From Azoarcus sp. TTM-91 (GTDB lineage: Bacteria; Pseudomonadota; Gammaproteobacteria; Burkholderiales; Rhodocyclaceae): 64,000 nt of DNA. A program made the position numbers and the translations under genes. Shown piece by piece: positions 46,216-56,940 of this stretch. Every line of letters starts with the position of its first letter. The stretch's first letter is position 1. The stretch spans positions 1 to 64,000 of the forward strand of contig NZ_WUEI01000009.1 of the NCBI RefSeq assembly GCF_012911025.1, written 5' to 3'. The notes under the pieces are model-generated. The model saw only the letters and a program-made list of their open reading frames with translations. It searched no databases and was not told the origin of the DNA.

Positions 46216-47279
46216 GCGCGGGCGGCATGCACGGCATGAGGATGGATGCCCGCCGCCGCCGGCTGTGCGGCGCGCTGCTCGGCGGCGCGGCGCTGCTGGC
46301 GCTGCGGCCGGCGGGTGCCGCCGCCACCCGCACGGTCACCTACTACGGCGACCGCCGGCTGCAGCTGCCGGCGCAGGTGGAGCGCATCGCCACCAGCTGG
46401 GAAGCGCAGAACGCCATCATCGCCATGCTGGGCTTCGGCGACCGCATCGTCGCCACCACCCGCATCGTGCGCGACATGCCGGTGTTCCGCCGCTTCGTGC
46501 CCGGCATCGCCAATGCCGCGCTGGCCGGGGCTGGCGGCGACCTCAACGTCGAGGAGCTGATGCGGCTGAAGCCGGACGTGCTGTTCGCCTCCGCTGGCCT
46601 GCCGCAGCTGCGGCAGGAGCAGCTGGAGCGCGCCGGCATCGCGGTGGCGGTGTTCCGCAGCAACTCGCTGGCGGCGCTGGTCGAGCGCACCCTGGTCACC
46701 GGCGAAATCCTCGGCGCCGAGGCTCTGCGCCAGGCGCAGGACTACCGCGACTACTTCGAGGCCAACGTCGCCCGCGTCGCCGCTGCCCTGGCCAAGGTGC
46801 CGCAGGCCAGCCGGATGAAGGTCTATCACGCCGTCGGCGACCCGCTCAGCACCTCCAGCCGGCCCTCGCTGAACCAGGACTGGATGGACTTGGGCGGCGC
46901 GGTGAACGTGGCCGAGCACTGGTTCCAGGGCGGTCCGGCCACCGCCAAGGTGTCGCTGGAGCAGATCTACGCCGCCGACCCGGACGTGATCGTGGCGATG
47001 ACCGCGCGCGACGCCGAGAGCATGCGCAGCGAACCGCGCTGGCGCGGCCTGCGCGCGGTGCGCCAGGGCCGCGTCCACGCCAATCCGCGCGGCATGTTCT
47101 GGTGGTCGCGCGAAACCTCGGAGCAGGCGCTGCAGTTCCTGTGGCTGGCGAAAACGCTGTACCCGGACGCCCTCGCCGAGGTGGACATGAAGCAGGAGAC
47201 GCGCGACTTCTACCGCCGCTTCTACGGCTATCGGCTGGAGGACGGCGACGTCGCCGAATTCCTGCAGCCCACCAGCTGA
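46212..47279 (+). CDS. FecB/MolA-like periplasmic binding protein 1
   Basis: This is a Peripla_BP_2 (COG0614) protein of about 355 residues, secreted by a signal peptide (RRRRLCGALLGGAALLALRPAGAA). Core features are LQLPAQVERIATSWEAQNAI, LMRLKPDVLFASAG and a C-terminal FWWSRETSEQALQFLWLAKT. The GTG at 46212 overlaps the methyltransferase stop; ATG 46227 or 46236 are alternatives. It should hand ligand to the FecCD/ATPase pair at 41-43 kb. MolA (HI1472) of Haemophilus is one family member that binds molybdate and tungstate; others bind iron chelates. Its 3' end overlaps a convergent small gene by 52 bases. Confidence 0.85.
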   Translation: MSAGGMHGMRMDARRRRLCGALLGGAALLALRPAGAAATRTVTYYGDRRLQLPAQVERIATSWEAQNAIIAMLGFGDRIVATTRIVRDMPVFRRFVPGIANAALAGAGGDLNVEELMRLKPDVLFASAGLPQLRQEQLERAGIAVAVFRSNSLAALVERTLVTGEILGAEALRQAQDYRDYFEANVARVAAALAKVPQASRMKVYHAVGDPLSTSSRPSLNQDWMDLGGAVNVAEHWFQGGPATAKVSLEQIYAADPDVIVAMTARDAESMRSEPRWRGLRAVRQGRVHANPRGMFWWSRETSEQALQFLWLAKTLYPDALAEVDMKQETRDFYRRFYGYRLEDGDVAEFLQPTS

Positions 47280-47758
47280 GGCCGGTGCCGGCGGTTGCGC
47301 AGCGCCGGTGGCGGCAGGTAGCACACCCGCGCGCCGCGGCCGGCGCGGGTGTGCAGCAGCTGTTCGGAGACGGTTTCCAGCCAGTGCCACAGCGCCAGCG
47401 CCGCATCGGTGGGCAGGGCGGCGCGGCGCATGGCCTTGCAGGCGCAGGCCAGCCACAGCCGCCGGGTTTCCTCCGGGTAGCGCAGGCGCAGGCCGGCGAG
47501 CAGGGGATGTTCGGCGGCGGGCAGCGCCACCGGCACCGCCAGCACCGCTGCCACCGCGCGGATGCGCGCCAGGCGCTGAGCCGGCGTGGCGGGAAGGCGG
47601 CCGGCGAAGCACTCGGCGCCCAGCAGCGCATGCAGATGCAGGCTGAAGCGCAGCAGCAAGCGCTGGTTCAGCGCCAGCCGGGGAGGGGCGGACAGCGCGC
47701 CCGGTCGGCAGCCGCCGGCGGAAGGGCTGTGTGGGTGAGGACCACGGTAGTCGCACAT
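47228..47758 (-). CDS. Hypothetical protein in the metal-uptake locus
   Basis: This 176-residue protein of unknown family starts at an ATG with GGGAG 8 bases upstream. It opens MCDYRGPHPHSPSAGG, and the middle is helical with conserved-looking stretches (LALNQRLLLRFSLHLHALLG, LAAEHPLLAGLRLRYPEETR-like, ALALWHWLETVSEQLL). It contains several Cys and His but no clear motif. The 3' end overlaps binding protein 1 on the opposite strand by 52 bases. It is divergent from binding protein 2, sharing the AT-rich regulatory region at 47.9 kb, which suggests co-regulation. It could be a small cytoplasmic accessory factor. Confidence 0.55.
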   Translation of the reverse strand: MCDYRGPHPHSPSAGGCRPGALSAPPRLALNQRLLLRFSLHLHALLGAECFAGRLPATPAQRLARIRAVAAVLAVPVALPAAEHPLLAGLRLRYPEETRRLWLACACKAMRRAALPTDAALALWHWLETVSEQLLHTRAGRGARVCYLPPPALRNRRHRPQLVGCRNSATSPSSSR

Positions 47759-48135
47759 GACATCGCTCCCATCGGCACTGTCGCCGTCTGCCACGCAAGG
47801 GCGATGCCAGCGGCCCTGGCGGCGCGCACCTGCCGTTCGCCGGGAGCCATCCTCAGGGCAAGCGGGTGGATTGTGGGAGACAGCACATTTTTATATGTTC
47901 ATATGTAAACAATAAAACAAATCGCCCCTTTCTTTTCCGCAGCCGCCGGCTACCGTCGAGAAGTCCGGCAACCTGCCGTTTCTGAATGATTTTCCGCAGA
48001 TTCTTGCAGGGGGCTTTCCACTCATCGCCAGGGACTATGTCGAATTTAGTAGATGGGCACATATATTGCGCAAGGGCTGCGGCCCGTGGTCGTGCCCGAC
48101 CGCCGGCGCCATTCGCCATTTCCGTTGGAGGCCGC
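47759..48135. promoter_or_regulatory. Divergent regulatory region with AT-rich ModE-like element
   Basis: In this 377-base region, the segment 47890-47912 is strikingly AT-rich and matches the 43035-43057 element at 17 of 23 positions, sharing ATGTAAACAA and TATGT at the same spacing. It contains the palindrome ATATG-TT-CATAT (47893-47904). A second AT-rich patch, ACATATATTG (48059-48068), may be a -10 region for binding protein 2. An in-frame upstream extension of the next gene from 47986 exists but lacks a signal-peptide start, so I treat it as leader. Confidence 0.5.
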
Positions 48136-49326
48136 ATGCTTTCCTTCTTCACCAGCGCCCCGGGGCGCGTCGTCCGCCGCCGCCAAGGCGCCCTCGCCCT
48201 GCTGGCCACGCTGGCCTGCGGTCTCCTGCTGGCGGCGTTGCCGGCGCAGGCACGCGAGATCACCGACATGCTGGGGCGCAAGGTCGAGGTGCCTGAACGC
48301 ATCCAGCGCGTGCTGGGCACCTCCCCGCCCCTGACCGCCCTGTTGATGGTGCTGGCGCCGGATACCCTGCTTGCGCTCAATCTGCCGCCGCAGCCCGGTG
48401 ATGAGCGATTCCTGCCGGCCGGCGTTCCGCAGCTGCCCCAGATCGGCAGCATGCTGGGGCACGGCGTCAATGGCGCGACGATGAACGCGGAGACGATCCT
48501 GGCCCTCAAGCCGGACGTGGCGCTGGCCTGGGGGGGCGAAATCTCCATGTCCAACGTGGATAACATCGTCCGCCAGTTCGAGCGCATCGGCGTGCCGGTG
48601 CTGTTCGTCAATGTCGACACCCTGGCCGACTGGCGGCGCGCCTTCGATTTCGTCGGCAGCCTGCTCGGCCGCGGCGAGCGCGCCGCGCAGCTGGGCGGCG
48701 AGGTGCAGGCGGCGCTGGACAAGGTGCAGGCAGCGGTCGCGGACGTGCCGGCGGCGCGGCGCACCCGGGTGTATTACGCCCAGGGCGCGGACGGCCTCAG
48801 CACCGAGTGCAGCGAGTCCTTCCATGTCGAGCCCATTGCGCTGGCCGGCGGTTACAACGTCCATCGCTGCAAGCCCAGTTCCCATGTGGGCATGGAGAAG
48901 GTGAGCCTGGAGCAGGTACTGGCCTGGGACCCGGACGTGATCATCGTGCAGGACCGCGCCTTCCTCGCCCGCCTGGGCGCCGACGGCCCTTGGCGCAAGG
49001 TGCGCGCGGTGCGCGAAGGCCGGGTGCTGCTGGTGCCGCGCACGCCGATGAACTGGCTGGACCGGCCGCCCTCCTTCATGCGCGCGCTGGGCATCCAGTG
49101 GCTGGCGAACCGTTTCTACCCCCACCGCTTCCCGGTCGACCTCGCCGCCACCACCCGCGATTTCTACCAGCGCTTCTATGGCGTGGAGCCGGATCCGGCG
49201 CAAATCGCCCAGTGGCTGGCGACGCCCGTGCTGGGCACGGATGCCGGGGCCATGGCGCCCGCCCCGGGAGCAATCCCCACCGCTGCGCCGGAAGGCGGCA
49301 TGCATCACAACCACGGTCAGCACTGA
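48136..49326 (+). CDS. FecB/MolA-like periplasmic binding protein 2 with His-rich tail
   Basis: This 396-residue Peripla_BP_2 (HemV-2-like) protein has a signal peptide ending near ALPAQA (residue about 37), preceded by RRRQGALALLATLACGLLLA. Family motifs are REITDMLGRKVEVPERIQRV, ILALKPDVALAWGG and NWLDRPPSFMRALGIQWLAN, then DFYQRFYGVEP. The ATG at 48136 follows GGAGG. The C-terminus is an Ala/Pro-rich extension finishing MHHNHGQH, which could bind a divalent metal. It sits 59 bases upstream of TonB receptor 2. The ligand may be a metal chelate or an oxyanion; the His tail hints at a cationic metal. Confidence 0.86.
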   Translation: MLSFFTSAPGRVVRRRQGALALLATLACGLLLAALPAQAREITDMLGRKVEVPERIQRVLGTSPPLTALLMVLAPDTLLALNLPPQPGDERFLPAGVPQLPQIGSMLGHGVNGATMNAETILALKPDVALAWGGEISMSNVDNIVRQFERIGVPVLFVNVDTLADWRRAFDFVGSLLGRGERAAQLGGEVQAALDKVQAAVADVPAARRTRVYYAQGADGLSTECSESFHVEPIALAGGYNVHRCKPSSHVGMEKVSLEQVLAWDPDVIIVQDRAFLARLGADGPWRKVRAVREGRVLLVPRTPMNWLDRPPSFMRALGIQWLANRFYPHRFPVDLAATTRDFYQRFYGVEPDPAQIAQWLATPVLGTDAGAMAPAPGAIPTAAPEGGMHHNHGQH

Positions 49327-49385
49327 GCGGCCACCGATGGGGCGGGCCAGCGGTCCGCCCCGGGCTTGAACCACGGAGTTCCACC

Positions 49386-51725
49386 ATGTCTTCAGTCATT
49401 GCCCGCCGGGCCCGCCCGGTTGGCCGGGTGCTGTCGCGCCTTGCGCGCGCCGGGGCCTGTCCGCCGTCCTCTCCTCCGGCTGCTTCCCGCATGGGGCTGA
49501 GCCCGCGCCTGCTGGCCTGGCTGATTGCCGCCGCCCTGCCGCCTTTTGTCACCCCGGCCGCCGCCCAGACCATGCTGGCGCCGGTGGTGGTGGAGGCCGA
49601 GGCGGAGAACACGCCGCCCGTTTCCGCCTGGTACGAACCGGAGCGGGACAACGCCGCCACCCTCTACCGCGTCGGCGAGGAGGGTCTGGCGCTGTTCGGC
49701 GCACCGGGCGCCACCAACCCCTACACCATGATTTCCGAGCTGCCCGGCGCCAAGGTGGAAACGCTGGATGCCTACGGCCTGGCCAACCTCCAGGGCGGCA
49801 ACAAGGGCCTGCGGGTGCGTGGCGAAGTTGCCTCCCACGGCGCCAACGGCACGCTGGAAGGCCTGCCGCTGAACGGGCCGGGACCGGGGCCGGGCTACCT
49901 CTTCCTGGTGGACGCGGAGAACGTCGCCGGCGTGTCGCTCGGCCAGGGGCCCGTTCCTTCGGACCGCTTCAGCCTGTACAACACCGCCGGTTCGCTGGAC
50001 ACCCGGCTGCTGTGGCCGAAAGAGAGATTCGGCGGCAGCGCCTCCTTCAGCTATGGTTCGGAGAACTTCCGCCGCCTGTTCGCCCGGGTGGATAGCGGCC
50101 GCCTGGCAGATGGCACCGCCTTCTTCGTCTCCGCCTCCACCACCGCGGCGGACAAGTGGCGCGGCTCCGGCAACGCCCCCGACCACCGCGACACCTTCGC
50201 CGCCGGCCTGGACCGCAGCTTCGGCGCGCTGGATGTCCGCCTCTTCGTCGCCCACAGCGACATGGCGCAGGACAACTACCGCGGCCTCACCTACGAGCAG
50301 GCGCGCAACCTGTCCGACTACTGGGACTACGACTACGCCAAGTCGCCCGGCGGCACCACCAACGTCCAGCGCGCCAACTGGCAGGGCTACAACCGCCAGG
50401 AGTTCGAGACCACCGCCGCGCTGGCGGAAATCGTCTATCGCTTCGACGACCTCACCCGCCTCACCGTCAAACCCTTCTACATGAAGGAAAAGGGCTGGTA
50501 CCTGTTCGGCCAGCCCAACGGCCAGGTGCGCAAGTGGCTGCTGGACCACGACTGGTACGGCGTGAACACCGAGCTGCAGACCCGCGCCGCCGACACCGAC
50601 TTCAAGTTCGGCTATGCCTACGTCTCCATGGAGCCGCCGGGGCCGCCGACGCAGTGGAAGCAGTACCTGCCCAACAACAGCGGCGGGCTCAGCTTCAACA
50701 GCTGGTCCATGCTGGCCGACGTCGAGCGCCGCCACGACCTGCACTCGGTGTTCGCCAGCGCCGAGCACCGTTTCGACGCGCTGAAGGTGAAGGGCGGCCT
50801 GCGCTACGTGCAGGACATCCTGCCCGCGCTGGACTTCCACAACACCGCCGGCGTCGGTGACGTCTCCTATGGCGATGCGCTGGACCAGTCCACTGGCGTC
50901 AACGCCACCCGCAGCGTCAAGAGCCGCCGGCTGGATGCCTGGCTGCCCTACCTCGGCGTGAGCTACGCCCTGTCGCCGGCGGTGGAGCTGAAGGCGGCGG
51001 TCGGCCGCAACTTCGGCGCGCCCTCCTTCGACGTCTGGAACTCCGGCCCGCCCACCGGCATGAGCTCGCAGCAGCTGTGGAACGAGATGGAGCTGGAACT
51101 GGCCGACTCCCTGGACATCGGCGCCCGCTTCGACTTCGGCAGCGGTTACCTGGAGCCCGCGCTGTACTACACCAAGTACAGCAACAAGGCCGTCACCTTC
51201 TATGACGCGGCGCTGGGCGCCTCCTACACCCAGAACGTCGCCAAGGCGCACCAGATCGGCCTGCAGCTGGCCGGCGGCTGGCAGCCGATGCGCTCGCTCA
51301 GCCTCTTCGGCAGCCTCAACTGGGGCCGCTCCGAGTTCGACGAGGACATCCGCAGCGCCGCCAGCAGCGTGCGCCAGACCAAGGGCCAGCAACTGCCCGA
51401 CGTGCCGGCGCTCACCGCCAGCCTGGGCGCCGCCTGGCGCTACGGCCCCTATACCTTGTCGCCGGTGGTGCACTACACCGCCAGCCGCTACGCCAACGTC
51501 GAGCGCACCGAGAAGGTGCCGGGCTACAGCACCACCAACGTCGACCTGTCCTGGCGCGGCCGCAGCAGCTGGGGCGGGCTCACCGCCACGCTGTCGGTCA
51601 TCAACCTCTTCGATCGCCGCTACATCGGCTACATCAGCGCCAACGAGCTGACCAGCCCCGGCGGCACCACCTACTACCCCGGCGCGCCGCGCACCGTGGT
51701 GGCCAAGGTGGGGGTGGAGTTCTGA
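49386..51725 (+). CDS. TonB-dependent outer-membrane receptor 2
   Basis: This 779-residue outer-membrane transporter has a long N-terminus before the hydrophobic signal core (LLAWLIAAALPPFVTPAAA, cleavage near residue 60), followed by the TonB box TMLAPVVVEAEAEN. The plug (about 90-220) has LRVRGEVASHGANGTLEGLP. The barrel ends AKVGVEF with terminal Phe. Sequence style differs from receptor 1, suggesting a different ligand. The ATG at 49386 has GGAG 7 bases upstream. It is co-directional with and 59 bases after binding protein 2, making a receptor-binding protein pair. A terminator hairpin follows at 51.83 kb. Confidence 0.88.
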   Translation: MSSVIARRARPVGRVLSRLARAGACPPSSPPAASRMGLSPRLLAWLIAAALPPFVTPAAAQTMLAPVVVEAEAENTPPVSAWYEPERDNAATLYRVGEEGLALFGAPGATNPYTMISELPGAKVETLDAYGLANLQGGNKGLRVRGEVASHGANGTLEGLPLNGPGPGPGYLFLVDAENVAGVSLGQGPVPSDRFSLYNTAGSLDTRLLWPKERFGGSASFSYGSENFRRLFARVDSGRLADGTAFFVSASTTAADKWRGSGNAPDHRDTFAAGLDRSFGALDVRLFVAHSDMAQDNYRGLTYEQARNLSDYWDYDYAKSPGGTTNVQRANWQGYNRQEFETTAALAEIVYRFDDLTRLTVKPFYMKEKGWYLFGQPNGQVRKWLLDHDWYGVNTELQTRAADTDFKFGYAYVSMEPPGPPTQWKQYLPNNSGGLSFNSWSMLADVERRHDLHSVFASAEHRFDALKVKGGLRYVQDILPALDFHNTAGVGDVSYGDALDQSTGVNATRSVKSRRLDAWLPYLGVSYALSPAVELKAAVGRNFGAPSFDVWNSGPPTGMSSQQLWNEMELELADSLDIGARFDFGSGYLEPALYYTKYSNKAVTFYDAALGASYTQNVAKAHQIGLQLAGGWQPMRSLSLFGSLNWGRSEFDEDIRSAASSVRQTKGQQLPDVPALTASLGAAWRYGPYTLSPVVHYTASRYANVERTEKVPGYSTTNVDLSWRGRSSWGGLTATLSVINLFDRRYIGYISANELTSPGGTTYYPGAPRTVVAKVGVEF

Positions 51726-51824
51726 GGGCGATGCTGCGGTGGCTGAGGCGCTGATTTCCGGGACGCCTGCCCGCCAGGGCGGCAACGGAGCGTGTCACGG
51801 CATTGCCGGCTTGAGAGCCTGAAT

Positions 51825-51857
51825 AAATGGCCGGCTGCAGATGGCGCCGGCCGTTTT
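51825..51857 (+). terminator. Intrinsic terminator after TonB receptor 2
   Basis: The stem GGCCGGC (51829-51835) / GCCGGCC (51846-51852) is extended by AAAT/GTTT pairing, with a 10-base loop and a short T-run. It lies about 100 bases after the receptor stop and before the convergent nitroreductase gene. Confidence 0.7.
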
Positions 51858-51895
51858 CATCGCCGCCTGCCGGGTGAGGCGGGCGCAGCGCGGCT

Positions 51896-52549
51896 TCAGA
51901 GCTCGGTGAACACCGCTTCCGCCGACAGGCGTGATTTCGGCAGCTTGGCGTTGAAGTCCTCCGCCGCGCGGTAACCCAGGCCGACCACCACCACGCTGGT
52001 AAGGCCGCGGGCGCGCAGGCCCAGCTCGGCGTCCAGCAGGCGCGGATCGAAGCCTTCCATCGGGCAGGCGTCGATCTCCAGCGCCGCCGCGCCCAGCAGC
52101 AGGGTGCCGAGGGCGAGATAGACCTGCTTCTCCATCCAGTGCTGGGTGTCCTTATGGTCGAAGCGGTGCAGGTTCACATAGCCGCTGCGGCCGTTGTGCT
52201 GGCCGGCCTTGGCTTCCGGGGTAGCGAAGCGGCCATCCTTGTCCTCCTGCTCCAGCAGCGCGGCGAGGTGGGTTTCGTCGAAGGCGGTGCGGGCGCACAG
52301 CACGATGACGTGGGAGGCATTCAGGATCTTGGACTCGTTGTAGGCGTAGCCCGGCTGGGTGCCCTTGGCGACGCGCGCCTTGGCCTCGTCGCTGGCGGCG
52401 ACGACGAAATGCCAGGGCTGGGAATTGACCGAGGACGGGCTGTGGCGCAGCAGCTCGCGCAGCTGGGCGAACTGTTCCGCCGGAATCTTGCGGCTGGGGT
52501 CGAAAGCCTTGGTGGTGTAGCGGGCCTTGGCAAAGCTGAGGACGTTCAT
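51896..52549 (-). CDS. nfsB: Oxygen-insensitive NAD(P)H nitroreductase NfsB-like
   Basis: This 217-residue FMN enzyme of the nitroreductase family aligns along its length with E. coli NfsB: ARYTTKAFDPSRKIPAEQF, LLRHSPSSVNSQPWHFVVA, ARVAKG, NASHVIVLCARTAFD, QEDKDGRFATPEAKA, YLALGTLLLGAAALEIDACP, EGFDPRLLDAELGLRARG, DFNAKLPKSRL. It reduces nitroaromatics and quinones by two-electron steps as a homodimer. The Met at 52549 matches the NfsB start; upstream in-frame codons extend into non-homologous sequence. It lies between the receptor operon and mop but has its own boundary terminators, so it is probably not part of metal uptake. Confidence 0.92.
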   Translation of the reverse strand: MNVLSFAKARYTTKAFDPSRKIPAEQFAQLRELLRHSPSSVNSQPWHFVVAASDEAKARVAKGTQPGYAYNESKILNASHVIVLCARTAFDETHLAALLEQEDKDGRFATPEAKAGQHNGRSGYVNLHRFDHKDTQHWMEKQVYLALGTLLLGAAALEIDACPMEGFDPRLLDAELGLRARGLTSVVVVGLGYRAAEDFNAKLPKSRLSAEAVFTEL

Positions 52550-52746
52550 CTGTGGCTCCAGTGAGATGGGATGGTTGCAGGGGCTTGCGGAAAGACTTGA
52601 AAGCCAGGATCGCGCGATAGGCGGAAGACGGCCGTTGGCCGCCATTCTCGGTGTTCGGCGCCAACGGGAAAACCTCCTCGCGGCAGAAGCACTTTCAAGT
52701 CGCATTTGAAAATGGGGGCCTTAGAGGTCCGCTCGCCGCCAAAGAG

Positions 52747-52769
52747 AAAGGGCGCCCGAAGCGCCCTTT
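52747..52769 (-). terminator. Intrinsic terminator after mop
   Basis: The stem AAAGGGCGC / GCGCCCTTT (9 bp) has a TTCGG loop on the minus strand, 22 bases beyond the mop stop, followed on that strand by CTCTTTGG. Confidence 0.75.
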
Positions 52770-52791
52770 GTTCCGTGCGCGCATCGCCGGA

Positions 52792-53220
52792 TCAGGCCGG
52801 CACGCCCAGGATCACGTTGGAGGCCTTGATCACCGCGGTGACGGCCACGCCGGGCTTGAGGCCAAGCTCGCCCGCCGCATCCTTGGTGACTACCGCCGCG
52901 ACCTCGGTGCCACCCGGCAGGCTGATCAGCACTTCCGAATTCACCGCGCCGTTCTCCACCGCTTTGACGGTGCCGCGGAGGCAGTTGCGCGCCGACAGTG
53001 TCACGCCGCTGCTGTCGGTCATCAGCATCACCCAGGGCGCTTTGACCAGCGCCATCACCTCCTTTCCCTCCGCCAGCGCCAGCGTGTTCACGCTCTCCAT
53101 GGTGACGATGGCGATCAGGGCGTCGCCGCCGCCGAGGGCGATCTCCACCTCGGCATTGACCGTGCCGGGCCGCAGGGCGCTGATGTTGCCCTTGAAAACG
53201 TTGCGGGCGCTGACCTTCAT
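52792..53220 (-). CDS. mop: Molbindin: tandem TOBE/Mop-domain molybdate-binding protein
   Basis: This 142-residue cytoplasmic protein is made of two Mop/TOBE domains of about 68 residues. Each begins with the family pattern: MKVSARNVFKGNISAL and TLSARNCLRGTVKAVENGAV. Each ends in AIVTMESVNTLALAEGKEVM or AVVTKDAAGELGLKPGVAV, followed by the anion-binding ALVKAPWVMLM / AVIKASNVILG. Molbindins store or buffer molybdate or tungstate. It is divergent from modE across a 191-base region with a predicted ModE site, so it likely belongs to the ModE regulon. Confidence 0.92.
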   Translation of the reverse strand: MKVSARNVFKGNISALRPGTVNAEVEIALGGGDALIAIVTMESVNTLALAEGKEVMALVKAPWVMLMTDSSGVTLSARNCLRGTVKAVENGAVNSEVLISLPGGTEVAAVVTKDAAGELGLKPGVAVTAVIKASNVILGVPA

Positions 53221-53411
53221 GGATGGCTCCTTACGGGACTTTGCAGGATTCGAGACACGCTGTATTGTTTGCTACATAGATTTGTCGCGGGGGCGACAGG
53301 CTGTGTGGCCATTTCCGGCCGACGAGAAGATAGTTCTTTCGTTTGTAGCCCCACAACCATAGAGAAAGCCGTTTTGGCACGGAAATGGCTTTATATGTCG
53401 GAGATACCATA
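53221..53411. promoter_or_regulatory. mop-modE divergent region with predicted ModE operator
   Basis: TGTATTGTTTGCTACATAGA (53261-53280) matches the E. coli modA ModE site, as I remember it (TATATTGTCGCCTACATA core), at about 14 of 20 positions, including TATTGT and CTACATA at identical spacing. On the minus strand it reads TATGTAG...AAACAA, echoing the elements at 43.0 and 47.9 kb. A second AT-rich patch near the modE start (TTTATATGT at 53390-53398) could be an additional site or -10. Confidence 0.55.
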
Positions 53412-55035
<1,624 letters not shown>

Positions 55036-55062
55036 TACCGCGGCAGGCAGGGAAGGTCGGCG

Positions 55063-55743
55063 ATGCCATTGACCGGACTCGATCTATCCGCCATCTGGCT
55101 GACGCTGGAACTGGCTTCGCTGACGACCGCGCTGCTGCTGCTGATCGGCACGCCCATCTCCTGGTGGCTGGCGCGTACCCGTTCGCGGCTGAAGGGGCCG
55201 GTGGGCGCGGTGGTGGCGCTGCCGCTGGTGCTGCCGCCCACCGTGATCGGCTTCTACCTGCTGGTGACCATGGGGCCCAACGGCCCCATCGGGCACTTCA
55301 CCCAGTCGCTGGGGTTGGGCGTGCTGCCCTTCACCTTCGCCGGCCTGGTCGTCGGCTCGGTGTTCTACTCCATGCCCTTCGTGGTGCAGCCGCTGCAGAA
55401 CGCCTTCGAGGCCATAGGCGACCGTCCGCTGGAGGTGGCCGCCACGCTGCGCGCCAGCCCGTGGGACCGTTTCTTCACCGTGGTGCTGCCGCTGGCCCGC
55501 CCCGGCTTCGTCACCGCCGCCATCCTCGGCTTCGCCCATACCGTGGGCGAGTTCGGCGTGGTGCTGATGATAGGCGGCAACATTCCCGACAAGACCCGCA
55601 CCGTGTCCGTCCAGATCTTCGACCATGTCGAGGCGATGGAATATGCCCAGGCCCATTGGCTGGCCGGCGGCATGGTGGTGTTCTCCTTCTTCGTGCTGCT
55701 CGCTCTCTACTCCAGCCGGCGCTTCAAGCCCGCGCTGGGATGA
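55063..55743 (+). CDS. modB: ModB, molybdate ABC transporter permease
   Basis: This 226-residue inner-membrane permease has five to six TM helices. The EAA-type loop is [20 protein letters not shown], the coupling site for ModC. Other ModB motifs are [40 protein letters not shown] and [20 protein letters not shown]. It starts 28 bases after modA and its stop is 18 bases before the chosen modC start. Together with ModA and ModC it forms the high-affinity molybdate importer. Confidence 0.96.
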   Translation: MPLTGLDLSAIWLTLELASLTTALLLLIGTPISWWLARTRSRLKGPVGAVVALPLVLPPTVIGFYLLVTMGPNGPIGHFTQSLGLGVLPFTFAGLVVGSVFYSMPFVVQPLQNAFEAIGDRPLEVAATLRASPWDRFFTVVLPLARPGFVTAAILGFAHTVGEFGVVLMIGGNIPDKTRTVSVQIFDHVEAMEYAQAHWLAGGMVVFSFFVLLALYSSRRFKPALG

Positions 55744-55760
55744 GCGGGCGGAGAACCGTA

Positions 55761-56885
55761 ATGAATGCAGCCCTGGAACCCGCCCTCGCCCAGCAGGCTG
55801 GCGGCGAGCGCGCCATCCGCGCGCGCTTCCGGGTCGACTACGCCGGCTTCGCGCTGGATGTCGACCTCACCCTGCCCGGCCACGGTGTCACCGCGCTGTT
55901 CGGCCATTCCGGCTCCGGCAAGACCACCTGCCTGCGCTGCGTGGCCGGACTGGAGCGGGCGCAGGAAGGGCGCCTGGAGATCAACGGCGAGCTGTGGCAG
56001 GACACCGCCGCCGGCGTTTTCCTGCCCACCCACAAGCGGCCGCTGGGCTATGTGTTCCAGGAGGCCAGCCTGTTCCCCCACCTATCGGTGCGGCGCAACC
56101 TGGAGTACGGCATGCGCCGCGCCGGTGCGCTGGAAGACCGGCGGGCCTGGGACCAGGCGATGGAGTTGCTCGGCATCGCCCACCTGCTGGACCGCATGCC
56201 GGACCGCCTGTCCGGCGGCGAGCGCCAGCGCGTCGGCATCGCCCGCGCGCTGCTGACGCGGCCGCGCCTGCTGCTGATGGACGAGCCGCTGGCGGCGCTG
56301 GACCTCAAGCGCAAGAGCGAGATCCTGCCCTACCTCGAACGCCTGCATGACGAGCTGGACATCCCGCTGCTCTACGTCAGCCATTCGCCGGACGAAGTAG
56401 CGCGGCTGGCCGACCATGTGGTGCTGCTGGACCAGGGCAAGGTGGTAGCGCAAGGCCCGCTGGTGGATACGCTGGCGCGGCTGGACCTGCCGACTGCCTT
56501 CACCGAGGACGCCGGCGTGGTCATCGAGTCGGTGGTGGCCGAGCATGACGACGGCTATCACCTCACCCGGCTGGACTTCCCCGGCGGCAATGTGATGGTG
56601 GCCCGCCGGCCGGAGGCGCTGGGGCGCAAGCTGCGCTTCCGTGTACATGCGCGCGACGTCAGCCTGGCGGTGGCGCGGCTGGAAGGCAGCACCATCACCA
56701 ACCTGTTGCCGGTGCTGGTGACCGACCTGGCGGAGGCTGATACGCCGGCACACGTACTGGTGCGGCTGGACGCGGAAGGTACTCCGCTGCTGGCGCGCAT
56801 CACCCGCCGCTCGGCGGACCAGCTGCGGGTGGGCGTGGGCCGGCGCATGTGGGCGCAGATCAAGACGGTGGCGCTGCTGGGCTGA
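55761..56885 (+). CDS. modC: ModC, molybdate ABC transporter ATP-binding protein with C-terminal TOBE domain
   Basis: This 374-residue ATPase has Walker [19 protein letters not shown], signature [20 protein letters not shown], Walker [21 protein letters not shown] and the [18 protein letters not shown]-loop. The C-terminal regulatory TOBE domain (about residues 305-372, [20 protein letters not shown]) can bind molybdate and inhibit uptake. The ATG at 55761 has GGAG 7 bases upstream; an overlapping ATG at 55740 (ATGA with modB) would add seven residues. It is the last gene of modABC. Confidence 0.95.
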   Translation: MNAALEPALAQQAGGERAIRARFRVDYAGFALDVDLTLPGHGVTALFGHSGSGKTTCLRCVAGLERAQEGRLEINGELWQDTAAGVFLPTHKRPLGYVFQEASLFPHLSVRRNLEYGMRRAGALEDRRAWDQAMELLGIAHLLDRMPDRLSGGERQRVGIARALLTRPRLLLMDEPLAALDLKRKSEILPYLERLHDELDIPLLYVSHSPDEVARLADHVVLLDQGKVVAQGPLVDTLARLDLPTAFTEDAGVVIESVVAEHDDGYHLTRLDFPGGNVMVARRPEALGRKLRFRVHARDVSLAVARLEGSTITNLLPVLVTDLAEADTPAHVLVRLDAEGTPLLARITRRSADQLRVGVGRRMWAQIKTVALLG

Positions 56886-56940
56886 GGCGGCGGGGCTTCC
56901 GTCATCTTGCGGGTGCCGCGCGGCGCCGGTGGGCCGGGGG

